From positions 1 through 30,248 of the forward strand of contig JAEHDC010000065.1 in the NCBI GenBank assembly GCA_016880595.1: a stretch of DNA of 30,248 nucleotides, given 5' to 3'. Position numbers and translations under genes: made by a program. Of the stretch, positions 22,499 through 29,499 are shown one piece after another. This stretch comes from Candidatus Saccharimonadota bacterium. Its GTDB lineage: Bacteria; Patescibacteriota; Saccharimonadia; Saccharimonadales; EFPC-124. The notes beneath the pieces are model-generated. The model did no database searches. It saw only the letters and a program-made list of their open reading frames with translations, and was not told where the DNA came from. Every line of letters begins with the position of its first letter. Within the stretch, counting starts at the first letter, position 1.

Positions 22499-23335
22499 TT
22501 ATTTCCTCTTTGCCTCGTGGCGTGAGCGCACGATATATTGATTAGTATCTTTACGACGGCGAGTACGATAGCCAAGCGTCAACTGGCCCCAAGGAGTTCG
22601 AGGCGCCTTGCCAGTACCGTGACGACCACCATCGCCACCACCATGTGGGTGGTCTGCTGCGTTCATTGTAACGCCGCGAACAGTTGGGCGAATACCCATA
22701 CGACGCTTACGACCCGCAGAGCCAATCTTGATGTTTTGGTGTTGCTCATTACCAACTACGCCCAAGGTTGCCATGCAGTCTAACCGCACTTTGCGAACCT
22801 CGCCACTTGGTAAACGCAACTGAGCGTAGTCTTCTTCTTTAGCAACCAACTGAGCTTTTGTACCGGCTGAGCGGCAAATCTGGCCGCCTTTACCCGGTTG
22901 CAGTTCGATGTTATAAATTACGCTACCAGTTGGTATTTTTGCAATTGGCATTCGGTTGCCAGATTCTACTGCAGCATCAGCGCCACTGTTAATGACGTCA
23001 CCCGTCTTCATGCCATTACCAGCAATTACGTAGTGATACAGGCCGTGTTGATCTTTAACGCGAGCAATACGAGCTGAACGGTTTGGATCATACTCGATAC
23101 CCTCAACAGTAGCTTCTGTCCCTGGCGCTAGACGGAAATTAACCACGCGATAAAATCGCTTTACACCACCGCCGCGATGACGGGTTGTAATCCGGCCATT
23201 GTTGTTGCGGCCAGCTTGCGATTTTTTAATTCGCATTAGGCTTTTTATGCCTTTTTTATGCGTGATCATGCTAGTATCTTGACTTGTCATGCCACGACGG
23301 CCAGCAGTAGTTGGCTTGTGTAATTTAATAGCCAT
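22499..23335 (-). CDS. rplB: 50S ribosomal protein L2 (uL2)
   Basis: 278 residues (E. coli 273). RNNNGRITTRHRGGGVKRFYR near the N-terminus and the conserved C-terminal loop MNAADHPHGGGDGGRHGTGK, needed for peptidyl-transferase centre assembly and carrying the key His, are intact. TPWGQLTLGYRTRRRKDTNQ follows. It starts at the last base of rplW. Confidence 0.98.
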   Translation of the reverse strand: MAIKLHKPTTAGRRGMTSQDTSMITHKKGIKSLMRIKKSQAGRNNNGRITTRHRGGGVKRFYRVVNFRLAPGTEATVEGIEYDPNRSARIARVKDQHGLYHYVIAGNGMKTGDVINSGADAAVESGNRMPIAKIPTGSVIYNIELQPGKGGQICRSAGTKAQLVAKEEDYAQLRLPSGEVRKVRLDCMATLGVVGNEQHQNIKIGSAGRKRRMGIRPTVRGVTMNAADHPHGGGDGGRHGTGKAPRTPWGQLTLGYRTRRRKDTNQYIVRSRHEAKRK

Positions 23336-23667
23336 TATTTCTTCTCCTTGGCACTTGTTTGGTCTGCGCCAGACTCTTTGTTTTCATCAAAGACAGAGAT
23401 TGTTTGACCTTCGGCAAGATGAACGTAAGCTTTCTTAACATCTTTCTTTTTGCCAATTACTGATGCGCCGCCCTTACGGTAAGCGCGTTTTGCTTTGCCT
23501 TTGATGATTGTTGTGTTGGCGTCGACCACGCTTACACTGTATTGTTTAGAAACCGCATCTATAATCTGTTGCTTTGAAGCGTTCTTTGGCACGTCAAAAA
23601 TGTAAATGCCATTTTGCGCTTCAGCGTAAGATTTTTCGCTCATGCGTGGAAAAATTTTCAGTTCCAT
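23335..23667 (-). CDS. rplW: 50S ribosomal protein L23 (uL23)
   Basis: 110 residues (E. coli 100). MSEKSYAEAQNGIYIFDVPKNASKQQI (family pattern PxxSEKS and F.V...A.K..I) and KGKAKRAYRKGGASVIGKKKDVKKAYVHLAEG fit uL23. It sits at the tunnel exit, docking trigger factor and SRP. A Glu/Lys tail of about 20 residues is added. One base separates rplD from it. Confidence 0.95.
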   Translation of the reverse strand: MELKIFPRMSEKSYAEAQNGIYIFDVPKNASKQQIIDAVSKQYSVSVVDANTTIIKGKAKRAYRKGGASVIGKKKDVKKAYVHLAEGQTISVFDENKESGADQTSAKEKK

Positions 23668-23668
23668 A

Positions 23669-24271
23669 TTACGCCCCTAGCCATTCTTCTACCGATTTAA
23701 CGGCAGCGTTAGTCATGATAAGTGTGTCGGCGTTGAGGATTGTAAACACATTTAGATAAGTTGCACTGACTAGCTTGAGGTTTTGGATGTTGCGAGTTGC
23801 GCGGGTTAGTTCTGGAGTTTTGCTATCAACAACAATTACAATGTTGTCGCCAGCTTTGACCTTTTGGCCTTCCAAAAATTTTACAATCTCAGCAGTTTTG
23901 CCAGTTGTTTTTATCTCATCTATTACTGTAATTTCTTTAGCTTTTGCTGCCAAAGTCAAGGCCTGTCGCATAGCAACACGCTTAGCTTTAACAGGGACGG
24001 TTTTGGTGTAATTCTCGTTGCCTGTTGGGCCAAAAGCCACACCGCCCTTTCGCCAAATTGGGTTGCGCGAGCTACCAAATCGTGCTCGGCCAGTGCCTTT
24101 TTGTTTCCATGGTTTTTTACCGCCACCACTAACTTCACCTCGCTTTAATGTCTTAGCGTAATTGCCACGGCCGTTTGCCAAGTAAGCTTCGTAGGCTAGC
24201 TTAAGAAGTTCGTGATTTGGAACTTCTACAGCAAAAACATTGGCTGGAAGCTTTGGAGTTGTTTGAGCCAT
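23669..24271 (-). CDS. rplD: 50S ribosomal protein L4 (uL4)
   Basis: 200 residues, E. coli length (201). The tunnel loop has GEVSGGGKKPWKQKGTGRAR and GSSRNPIWRKGGVAFGP. The rest is a Rossmann-like globular domain. In E. coli L4 represses its own operon; no matching leader element could be identified here. One base overlaps rplC. Confidence 0.97.
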   Translation of the reverse strand: MAQTTPKLPANVFAVEVPNHELLKLAYEAYLANGRGNYAKTLKRGEVSGGGKKPWKQKGTGRARFGSSRNPIWRKGGVAFGPTGNENYTKTVPVKAKRVAMRQALTLAAKAKEITVIDEIKTTGKTAEIVKFLEGQKVKAGDNIVIVVDSKTPELTRATRNIQNLKLVSATYLNVFTILNADTLIMTNAAVKSVEEWLGA

Positions 24272-24885
24272 TATTTGGTTCCTCCTATCATAACTAGACC
24301 GCGTCGCGGACCAGGCACGGCACCTTTAAGGCCAATTAGGCCACGCTCGGAGTCAACAAGCGCTACAGCTAAGTTTTTAACAGTCACTCGCTCAGCGCCC
24401 ATGTGGCCTGCCATGCGCTTGCCTTTAAATACCCTTTGCGGATACATTGAGCCAATCGAACCTGGCTTGCGAACATACCCGTTACCACCATGAGTGTGAG
24501 CGCTCTCACTAAAGTTATTGCGTTTTACGTTACCCGCAAAACCCTTACCTTTGCTGGTGCCGGTTACATCGACAGAGTCGCCAACTTCAAACTGGCTTAC
24601 ATCTAGTGTTGTGCCTACGGCGATGCCTTCTGGCAGGATTTCGGCCCGAACTTCACGAATGAATTTCGGCTCTACTTTGCTGGCAGCAACATGACCTTTA
24701 ACGGCATTGCTCAGGTTCTTACCCTTTCCAAACCCAATTTGAACTGCGATGTAGCCATCGGTATCGACAGACTTCACCTGAGTCACAGTACATGGGCCCG
24801 CTTGGACGAGTGTTACAGGAATAACAATACCGTCCTCCTGGAGGAGCTGGGTCATACCAAGTTTGGTACCTAATAGCGCTTTCAT
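24271..24885 (-). CDS. rplC: 50S ribosomal protein L3 (uL3)
   Basis: 204 residues (E. coli 209). LLGTKLGMTQLLQEDG start, GTSKGKGFAGNVKRNNFSESAHTHG and KPGSIGSMYPQRVFKGKRMAGHMG central loop reaching the peptidyl-transferase centre. AGGAG lies five bases before the ATG. It is the first gene of this operon because rpsJ, normally just upstream, is about 1.7 kb away behind an insertion. A leader of about 106 bases precedes it. Confidence 0.98.
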   Translation of the reverse strand: MKALLGTKLGMTQLLQEDGIVIPVTLVQAGPCTVTQVKSVDTDGYIAVQIGFGKGKNLSNAVKGHVAASKVEPKFIREVRAEILPEGIAVGTTLDVSQFEVGDSVDVTGTSKGKGFAGNVKRNNFSESAHTHGGNGYVRKPGSIGSMYPQRVFKGKRMAGHMGAERVTVKNLAVALVDSERGLIGLKGAVPGPRRGLVMIGGTK

Positions 24886-24999
24886 TTATGCTCCTATTGA
24901 AAATGCTCGGTATTTTGCGGTTTCCTTGGATGGCAAAGAGAGCCAGGACCTACAAACGTACCAAGATCTTCGTTTATCTTGATAAAAAGTTACATGTGC

Positions 25000-25029
25000 A
25001 TTATAACAGAGGTTATTTAGTTGCGTCAA
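25000..25029 (-). promoter_or_regulatory. Promoter of the rplC-rplO ribosomal operon
   Basis: TTGACG (25024-25029), 18-bp spacer, TATAAT (25000-25005) preceded by TGT, an extended -10. It is among the best promoters in the window and gives a leader of about 106 bases. The leader holds a small stem (CAAGAT/ATCTTG), but no known ribosomal autoregulatory fold was recognised. Confidence 0.8.
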
Positions 25030-25560
25030 GAGGTTTATGGCATAATCTCAGTTTGGTACACTTGGTTCCGGCGCTTACGGATACCGAGTGCTACACTAGT
25101 AAACTAATTAAGGTGCATTTAGTAAAGGTCAGTTTTTGATTTCCGCGTTATCGGCGGAATGAAGTCTTGACCAGGACTCCATGTGATACGGTAAGAAAAG
25201 AGTTTACTGCGTTACACAAGCCCCTGTACAGGGTATCAAACGCAGAACAATTACCTTACCTGACCTGCAGGCCTCTTAAGGGAGAAAAAATGCTAGTGCA
25301 GTTACGCCAACAATGCCCCCAGTACGAAGACGGCGACACCGAGAGAAATGGTGAAAACATTCTGCCACCACATGTTAATTGCACCCCCCCAACTTTAATT
25401 GAGTAACAAGCCAAGGCTAGAATAATAAACTTTCGCTCAAATGTAAAGTACATAAATCTTGCAGCTAATTTAATCTTTGCTTCAGCGGAGGTATTGCGGT
25501 AATAGCCAATTCTTGCTATCTTCAAATTGCGCATTGCGCTAGACGAGGATTGGTGAAGCA
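25030..25560. other. Long gap between the rplC promoter and the DUF5753-like gene
   Basis: About 530 bases without a secure gene. It contains a 6-bp stem (TTCCGC/GCGGAA, 25141-25159), the perfect palindrome CCCTGTACAGGG (25222-25233), a plus-strand ATG at 25290 with a good AAGGGAG and 38 codons, and, on the minus strand, a possible frame-broken small membrane protein across a run of seven G (25302-25534). A weak plus promoter (TTGCGG 25494-25499, 17 bp, TATCTT 25517-25522) may serve the next gene. None of these is certain. Confidence 0.35.
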
Positions 25561-26181
25561 ATGATGATTTCAGCACGCTCTAAGCTAATTGCTGCGATTA
25601 GGCCAGCCTTAGGTCGAACCTGGCCAACAGCGGAGTATCGTTGTTTTATGGAGGCTGAATCTACTTACGGCAGCAAAGCTTACTATGTGACCTCTGTCGT
25701 TCCTGGTATTATGCGCATCCAACCATGGGTTGATGGGGCACTGGCATCTTATGAGCCAATGCAACGCAGAGAAGATTATGCGGCATACATGACCATGCGG
25801 CGAGAAGCTTTTGCGTCGTACAATGGATTGGCGCAGATTGCAATGGCAGAGTCAGCGCTAGAAGGAATTCCTGCTGAGCATTTCTGTGCTCAGATTGAGC
25901 AACTCACCATACTTGCGCAGAGCCGCATCTTTAAACTGCACATTGTTCCGGATGAGGTGGTACAAAATTATCTTGGAAGCGCTGTGTCTGAAACTATAAT
26001 TATCGGGCATGGTGCGTACATTGAGTATCCCGGAGGCAGCAATAGACACGAGTTCTGGATTGGTGCTAATAGCTCAAGCTATGTGCGGATATGCGGTAGC
26101 CACCTGAGCATACACAATGATCTATTTTGCCCATACGATCCGAGTGCAACGCTTCAAACGCTGAGGAACTTTGCGCGATAG
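25561..26181 (+). CDS. Stand-alone DUF5753-like protein (Scr1-type sensor domain without HTH)
   Basis: A 206-residue protein on the strand opposite to its ribosomal neighbours. It follows the layout of DUF5753, the C-terminal domain of many actinobacterial Xre-type regulators. FMEAES...VVPGIMRIQPWVDGAL stands at F-E-x-E-A...VPGLLQT-x-x-YA. MRREAF stands at the R-x-x-RQ position, IAMAESAL at the DEAAL position, and FCAQIEQLTILAQ then FKLHIVP at the QL-x-x-L...V-x-VLP positions. The usual N-terminal HTH (about 70 residues) is missing; only about 30 residues precede the domain. The QT of GLLQT is also lost. ATG 25561 is followed by a second ATG, with GGTGA upstream. A hairpin without U-tract follows. 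The family call is by eye; ligand and role are unknown. Confidence 0.6.
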   Translation: MMISARSKLIAAIRPALGRTWPTAEYRCFMEAESTYGSKAYYVTSVVPGIMRIQPWVDGALASYEPMQRREDYAAYMTMRREAFASYNGLAQIAMAESALEGIPAEHFCAQIEQLTILAQSRIFKLHIVPDEVVQNYLGSAVSETIIIGHGAYIEYPGGSNRHEFWIGANSSSYVRICGSHLSIHNDLFCPYDPSATLQTLRNFAR

Positions 26182-26195
26182 GCTCCAAAAAACCA

Positions 26196-26229
26196 TATGG
26201 GCTGGGGAAATAAATCACCCCAGCCCATA
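26196..26229 (+). terminator. 12-bp hairpin after the DUF5753-like gene, no U-tract
   Basis: TATGGGCTGGGG (26196-26207) and CCCCAGCCCATA (26218-26229) pair perfectly around a 10-base loop (AAATAAATCA). It starts 15 bases after the stop. No T-run follows (CGAACTATTTAAATG), so it may be a weak or non-classical terminator, or an mRNA-stabilising end. Confidence 0.55.
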
Positions 26230-26301
26230 CGAACTATTTAAATGCAGACGATGTCCTCTAAGCGGCAGGCCACTGCTCTTTGGCGACGACGGTCAGAGCG
26301 T

Positions 26302-26574
26302 CTAAACCACAATTCCAGCTGGCAAAAAAAATGTTATGATTGTAACAATTACCAATACTGCATACTCAATTTTGCGGTCAATTTTAAAATGGTCGTGCGA
26401 GGCAAAGATCAGCCCAATTACTAAACCAAGCGGGAAGCCGCTAATCAAGAAGTTACCAATTTGAATTGGATCACTAAACTTCAGCCAAAATGATCCCAAA
26501 ACTATATACAGCACCAACTTTAAGAAGTAAACACTGTCGGCTTCTTCGCCTGTTTTTTCTTTTTGTTTTTTCAT
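26302..26574 (-). CDS. Small membrane protein of unknown function
   Basis: A 90-residue protein with a charged N-terminus (KKQKEKTGEEAD) and probably three membrane helices: about 19-33 (LKLVLYIVLGSFWLKF), 43-61 (FLISGFPLGLVIGLIFAS) and 69-90 (EYAVLVIVTIITFFLPAGIVV). The loop between helices 2 and 3 has HDHFKIDRK. The small size and position suggest an accessory membrane factor; AtpZ/AtpI-like was considered, but the Gly-rich pattern does not match. A TACAAT box ends nine bases before ATG 26572-26574, with no Shine-Dalgarno. The rpsJ terminator lies just upstream, so the gene is independent. Confidence 0.65.
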   Translation of the reverse strand: MKKQKEKTGEEADSVYFLKLVLYIVLGSFWLKFSDPIQIGNFLISGFPLGLVIGLIFASHDHFKIDRKIEYAVLVIVTIITFFLPAGIVV

Positions 26575-26583
26575 AATAGCTTA

Positions 26584-26589
26584 ATTGTA
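26584..26589 (-). promoter_or_regulatory. -10 box of the small membrane gene (leaderless)
   Basis: TACAAT with a preceding TGC (extended -10 pattern). Only nine bases separate it from the ATG, so the predicted leader is about two bases. No -35 is clear, since that position falls inside the rpsJ terminator hairpin. Confidence 0.45.
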
Positions 26590-26594
26590 GCACA

Positions 26595-26622
26595 AAAAAT
26601 CACCCGCTTTTGGGTGATTTTT
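26595..26622. terminator. Terminator of rpsJ
   Basis: AAAAATCACCC (26595-26605) and GGGTGATTTTT (26612-26622) form an 11-bp stem with a 6-base loop. T-rich flanks on both strands allow bidirectional use. It lies seven bases after the rpsJ stop. Confidence 0.85.
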
Positions 26623-26629
26623 GTTTTGT

Positions 26630-26962
26630 TTACATACGGATTTCAGCGTCACAACCGGCTGGTAAGCTAAGATTCTGTAGCGAATCAATAGTCTTAGCGG
26701 TCGGATTCATGATGTCAATTAGGCGTTTGTGAATGCGCATCTTGTAATGTTCACCACCAAATTGCTTGTAAACGTGTGGGCTAGTGTTTACAGTGTAAAC
26801 AGATTCACGAGTTGGTAGCGGTACTGGCCCGGCAATTGTAGCGCCGGTACGCAAAGCTGTTTCTATAATTTGTTTTGCAGCCTGATCAATTACCTTGTGA
26901 TCGTAAGCTTTAAGGCGAATCCTAATGCGTTGCCTAATTTCTGTACCTGTTGTAGCAGTCAT
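26630..26962 (-). CDS. rpsJ: 30S ribosomal protein S10 (uS10)
   Basis: 110 residues (E. coli 103). IRIRLKAYDHKVIDQAAKQI, TGATIAGPVPLPTRESVYTV and SPHVYKQFGGEHYKMRIHKRLIDI are diagnostic; it also binds NusB/NusG in antitermination. GGAG lies six bases before the ATG. The gene is not joined to rplC: it has its own promoter and terminator and is separated from L3 by about 1.7 kb containing a divergent gene. A 7-residue Thr-rich extension starts it. Confidence 0.98.
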   Translation of the reverse strand: MTATTGTEIRQRIRIRLKAYDHKVIDQAAKQIIETALRTGATIAGPVPLPTRESVYTVNTSPHVYKQFGGEHYKMRIHKRLIDIMNPTAKTIDSLQNLSLPAGCDAEIRM

Positions 26963-26978
26963 ATTTTCTCCATTTTAC

Positions 26979-27055
26979 TGCCGTAACCTCTTTTGGAATG
27001 ACGGCAAGCGGCAACCAAACGAGTTCTCGGCAAATTTTGATATGACAAAATTATA
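26979..27055 (-). promoter_or_regulatory. rpsJ promoter and structured leader
   Basis: TATAAT (27050-27055) preceded by TGC makes an extended -10; a -35 is weak. The leader of about 80 bases contains a 6-bp stem TGCCGT/ACGGCA (27001-27006 with 26979-26984) enclosing 16 bases, just above the ribosome site. It may be incidental or affect translation. Confidence 0.5.
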
Positions 27056-27080
27056 GCATATCTGCACTAAGAATAAAAGA

Positions 27081-28007
27081 CTACAATAGCTTTTGTTTTT
27101 TTGCCCAAACCATAACTCCAACGGGCATCAAAATGCTAATAACAAATAGCAGCGGATACGCCCAGGGTTTATCCTGCATTGGTAGCGGAACGTTCATTCC
27201 ATACATTCCGTAAATACAGTTTGGCAGCGCTACAAACAGCGTTGCGATTGTTAGAAATTTCATCGTCTGATTAAGGCTATTTGAGTTTATTGTAGAATAT
27301 GCATCACGTATGCTAACGATTGACTTAGCGTAAAGATCACAACTATCAACTGACTGCTGACTATTATTAATAATTTCTTTGATAATATCGTTATACTCAT
27401 CAACAGTTTTGCGATGTACAGCACGCGTCATACTACGCAAAGTAACAGAGGTGGAACGCATTACTGTCACAAACTCATTTAGCACGCCTTCAATCAAAAC
27501 AAAATCTACAAAATCTTTATTGCCGATAGTTTGACCTTTTAGCCGCGAGCGAATTCCTTCTATTTTACTACCAATTTGATTAACATAAGTGCCGTACTGT
27601 TTTATAATCTCATTAAAGATTGCTAGGCCAAGCTCATTATGGTCTGCGGTAGAATAATCACTAACTTTAGTGACAAGCTTCTGGCATGACTCAACGCGAT
27701 ACTGCGAAATCGTCAAAAAGGCACCCTTGCCAATTACAAAAAGCATTGGTGCGGTAGTTAGCGAACCGTCAATTGACAGCGGAAACCGCACAAAAACATA
27801 GCCATATTCACCAACTTTTTCTACGTGCGGCACAGTATTGTTGTCCTGAACCTGCAAAACTATCTGCTGATTTAGCTTAAAATGTTCGCAAACACCAGAA
27901 AGCTCTTGTTTATTTGGTGCTTCAACATAAACCCAGTCGCCATCGCTGTAGGTAAGCTTTTTGACAAAAGTTTCATCACGCGGCTGCTTGTAATAATACG
28001 TAATCAT
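27081..28007 (-). CDS. corA: CorA-family magnesium/divalent cation transporter
   Basis: 308 residues from ATG 28005-28007. A longer frame to 28067 would begin inside the tuf terminator and is rejected. The long cytoplasmic part is followed by two C-terminal membrane helices, about 253-275 and 284-304. The signature YGMN lies at the end of the first (IYGMYGMNVPLP), as in CorA pores. It would let Mg2+ into the cell. A TGTTACAAT extended -10 is ten bases before the ATG and no Shine-Dalgarno is seen, so it should be leaderless. It lies between tuf and rpsJ, an unusual place. Confidence 0.88.
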   Translation of the reverse strand: MITYYYKQPRDETFVKKLTYSDGDWVYVEAPNKQELSGVCEHFKLNQQIVLQVQDNNTVPHVEKVGEYGYVFVRFPLSIDGSLTTAPMLFVIGKGAFLTISQYRVESCQKLVTKVSDYSTADHNELGLAIFNEIIKQYGTYVNQIGSKIEGIRSRLKGQTIGNKDFVDFVLIEGVLNEFVTVMRSTSVTLRSMTRAVHRKTVDEYNDIIKEIINNSQQSVDSCDLYAKSIVSIRDAYSTINSNSLNQTMKFLTIATLFVALPNCIYGMYGMNVPLPMQDKPWAYPLLFVISILMPVGVMVWAKKQKLL

Positions 28008-28017
28008 GCTTAAGGTT

Positions 28018-28026
28018 ATTGTAACA
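28018..28026 (-). promoter_or_regulatory. Extended -10 of corA (leaderless)
   Basis: TGT followed by TACAAT (28018-28023). Ten bases separate it from the ATG, so the predicted leader is about three bases. No good -35 is present. Confidence 0.5.
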
Positions 28027-28055
28027 TATGAATGGCTACATTTTACACCAAACCA

Positions 28056-28081
28056 AAAGAACCGCATAGTAGCGGTTCTTT
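28056..28081 (-). terminator. Terminator of tuf
   Basis: AAAGAACCGC (28056-28065) pairs with GCGGTTCTTT (28072-28081) around a 6-base loop. On the minus strand it ends TTCTTTTGGTTTGG. It begins 20 bases after the tuf stop. Confidence 0.85.
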
Positions 28082-28101
28082 GGTATCCAGAAAGTCTGGA
28101 A

Positions 28102-29286
28102 TTACTTGGTGATTTTAGTTACAACACCAGCGCCGACGGTACGACCACCTTCGCGAATGGCGAACGTAAGACCTTGATCCATAGCAATTGGTGAAAGTAA
28201 CTTCACTTTAAACGTTACGGTGTCGCCTGGCATAACCATTTCTTTGTCTGCCGGAAGCTCAACCTCACCGGTTACGTCAGTTGTACGGAAGTAGAACTGT
28301 GGCTTGTAACCTTTAAAGAATGGTGTGTGGCGACCACCTTCTTCTTTAGTAAGAACATAAACCTCAGCATCAAACTCAGTGTGAGGAGTGATTGATCCTG
28401 GCTTAGCAATAACCTGGCCGCGCTCAATTTGCGTGCGCTCAATACCGCGCAACAGCAGACCAGCGTTGTCGCCAGCTTGGCCTTGGTCGAGTTGCTTCTT
28501 AAAGGCTTCGATACCAGTCACAACACTCTTTTGGTTTGGACGGATACCAACAATTTCAACTTCATCGTTAATCTTTACGATACCTTGCTCGATGCGACCA
28601 GTAGCAACAGTGCCGCGGCCTTTAATGCTAAAGACATCTTCAACCGGCATAAGGAATGCCTTGTCTAGGCTACGCTTTGGCTCCTCAATGTAGTCGTCCA
28701 TTGCGTTAATGAGTTCCATAATGGCGTCTTCGTACTGAGCATCACCTTCAAGCGCCTTAAGCGCAGAACCCTTAATAATTGGACAGTTGCGGTCAAAACC
28801 GTTCTTCTCCAACAAATCACGAACATCCTCTTCAACAAGTTCCACGAGATCAGGATCAGCCATGTCCATCTTGTTGAGGAAAACGATAATTTTTGGCACA
28901 CCAACCTGGTGGGCAAGCAACACGTGCTCGCGGGTTTGTGGCATTGGGCCATCAGCTGCGCTAACAACAAGGACAGCACCATCAATCTGAGCAGCACCGG
29001 TAATCATGTTCTTGACATAATCGGCGTGGCCAGGCATGTCAACGTGAGCGTAGTGACGCTTTTCGCTTTCATACTCCTGGTGACTGGTGGCAATGGTAAT
29101 ACCACGGGCCTTTTCCTCAGGTGCGTTATCAATTTTATCATAAGCAACTGCTTTGTTTACTGAGCTTGGCAAACGCTTTGCCAAAACAGTAGTGATAGCA
29201 GCTGTAAGTGTAGTTTTACCGTGGTCGACGTGACCCATTGTGCCAACGTTGACGTGCGGTTTGCTACGGTCAAATGCTTCTGCCAT
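28102..29286 (-). CDS. tuf: Elongation factor Tu
   Basis: 394 residues, the E. coli length. The GTPase domain has GHVDHGKT (about 18-25), the RGITI switch, DMPGHADYV (the usual Cys of DCPGH is Met here) and NKMD. Domains 2 and 3 follow (FSIKGRGTVATGRIEQG; the end is FAIREGGRTVGAGVVTKI). It carries aminoacyl-tRNA to the ribosome. AAGGAG lies six bases before the ATG. fusA, rpsL and rpsG, its usual partners, are absent, and it stands as a single-gene unit. Confidence 0.99.
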   Translation of the reverse strand: MAEAFDRSKPHVNVGTMGHVDHGKTTLTAAITTVLAKRLPSSVNKAVAYDKIDNAPEEKARGITIATSHQEYESEKRHYAHVDMPGHADYVKNMITGAAQIDGAVLVVSAADGPMPQTREHVLLAHQVGVPKIIVFLNKMDMADPDLVELVEEDVRDLLEKNGFDRNCPIIKGSALKALEGDAQYEDAIMELINAMDDYIEEPKRSLDKAFLMPVEDVFSIKGRGTVATGRIEQGIVKINDEVEIVGIRPNQKSVVTGIEAFKKQLDQGQAGDNAGLLLRGIERTQIERGQVIAKPGSITPHTEFDAEVYVLTKEEGGRHTPFFKGYKPQFYFRTTDVTGEVELPADKEMVMPGDTVTFKVKLLSPIAMDQGLTFAIREGGRTVGAGVVTKITK

Positions 29287-29354
29287 TTAATTCTCCTTAA
29301 TTATTTCTTGTTCTCGTGCATAGGCAAACTCGCTTATATGCGACGTATATTTCA

Positions 29355-29384
29355 ATTATACAAGAGTTACCACCTATATGTAAA
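29355..29384 (-). promoter_or_regulatory. Promoter of tuf
   Basis: TTTACA (29379-29384), 18-bp spacer, perfect TATAAT (29355-29360). The leader is about 60 bases with a strong AAGGAG at its end. Confidence 0.8.
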
Positions 29385-29426
29385 GATGTTAATTGCAAAA
29401 TTCTTAAAGTCTATCGTTTAGCGCTA

Positions 29427-29464
29427 TGGCTACATGCGACACTGTTGTGCGTCGCATGTAGCCA
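29427..29464 (-). terminator. Perfect 14-bp hairpin between tuf and the orphan wHTH gene, no U-tract
   Basis: TGGCTACATGCGAC (29427-29440) and GTCGCATGTAGCCA (29451-29464) pair without mismatch around a 10-base loop. It lies 36 bases after the stop of the 197-aa frame and about 43 bases upstream of the tuf -35. No T-run follows on either strand, so a classical terminator is not assured. Confidence 0.5.
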
Positions 29465-29499
29465 GCCTACCTCATTTGACAAGAAGGCTTAGCGTTTCT

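Noticed and set aside
24888..25139. Plus frame of 83 codons upstream of rplC
   Set aside because: It runs antisense through the rplC promoter and leader, has no ribosome site and no recognisable protein pattern.
28008..28067. Longer start for corA
   Set aside because: It would begin inside the tuf terminator hairpin, and the promoter box found at 28018-28026 lies downstream of it.
28665..28997. Minus frame of 110 codons inside tuf
   Set aside because: It lies wholly within the EF-Tu gene in another frame and has a Leu/Arg/Thr-rich composition typical of a shadow.
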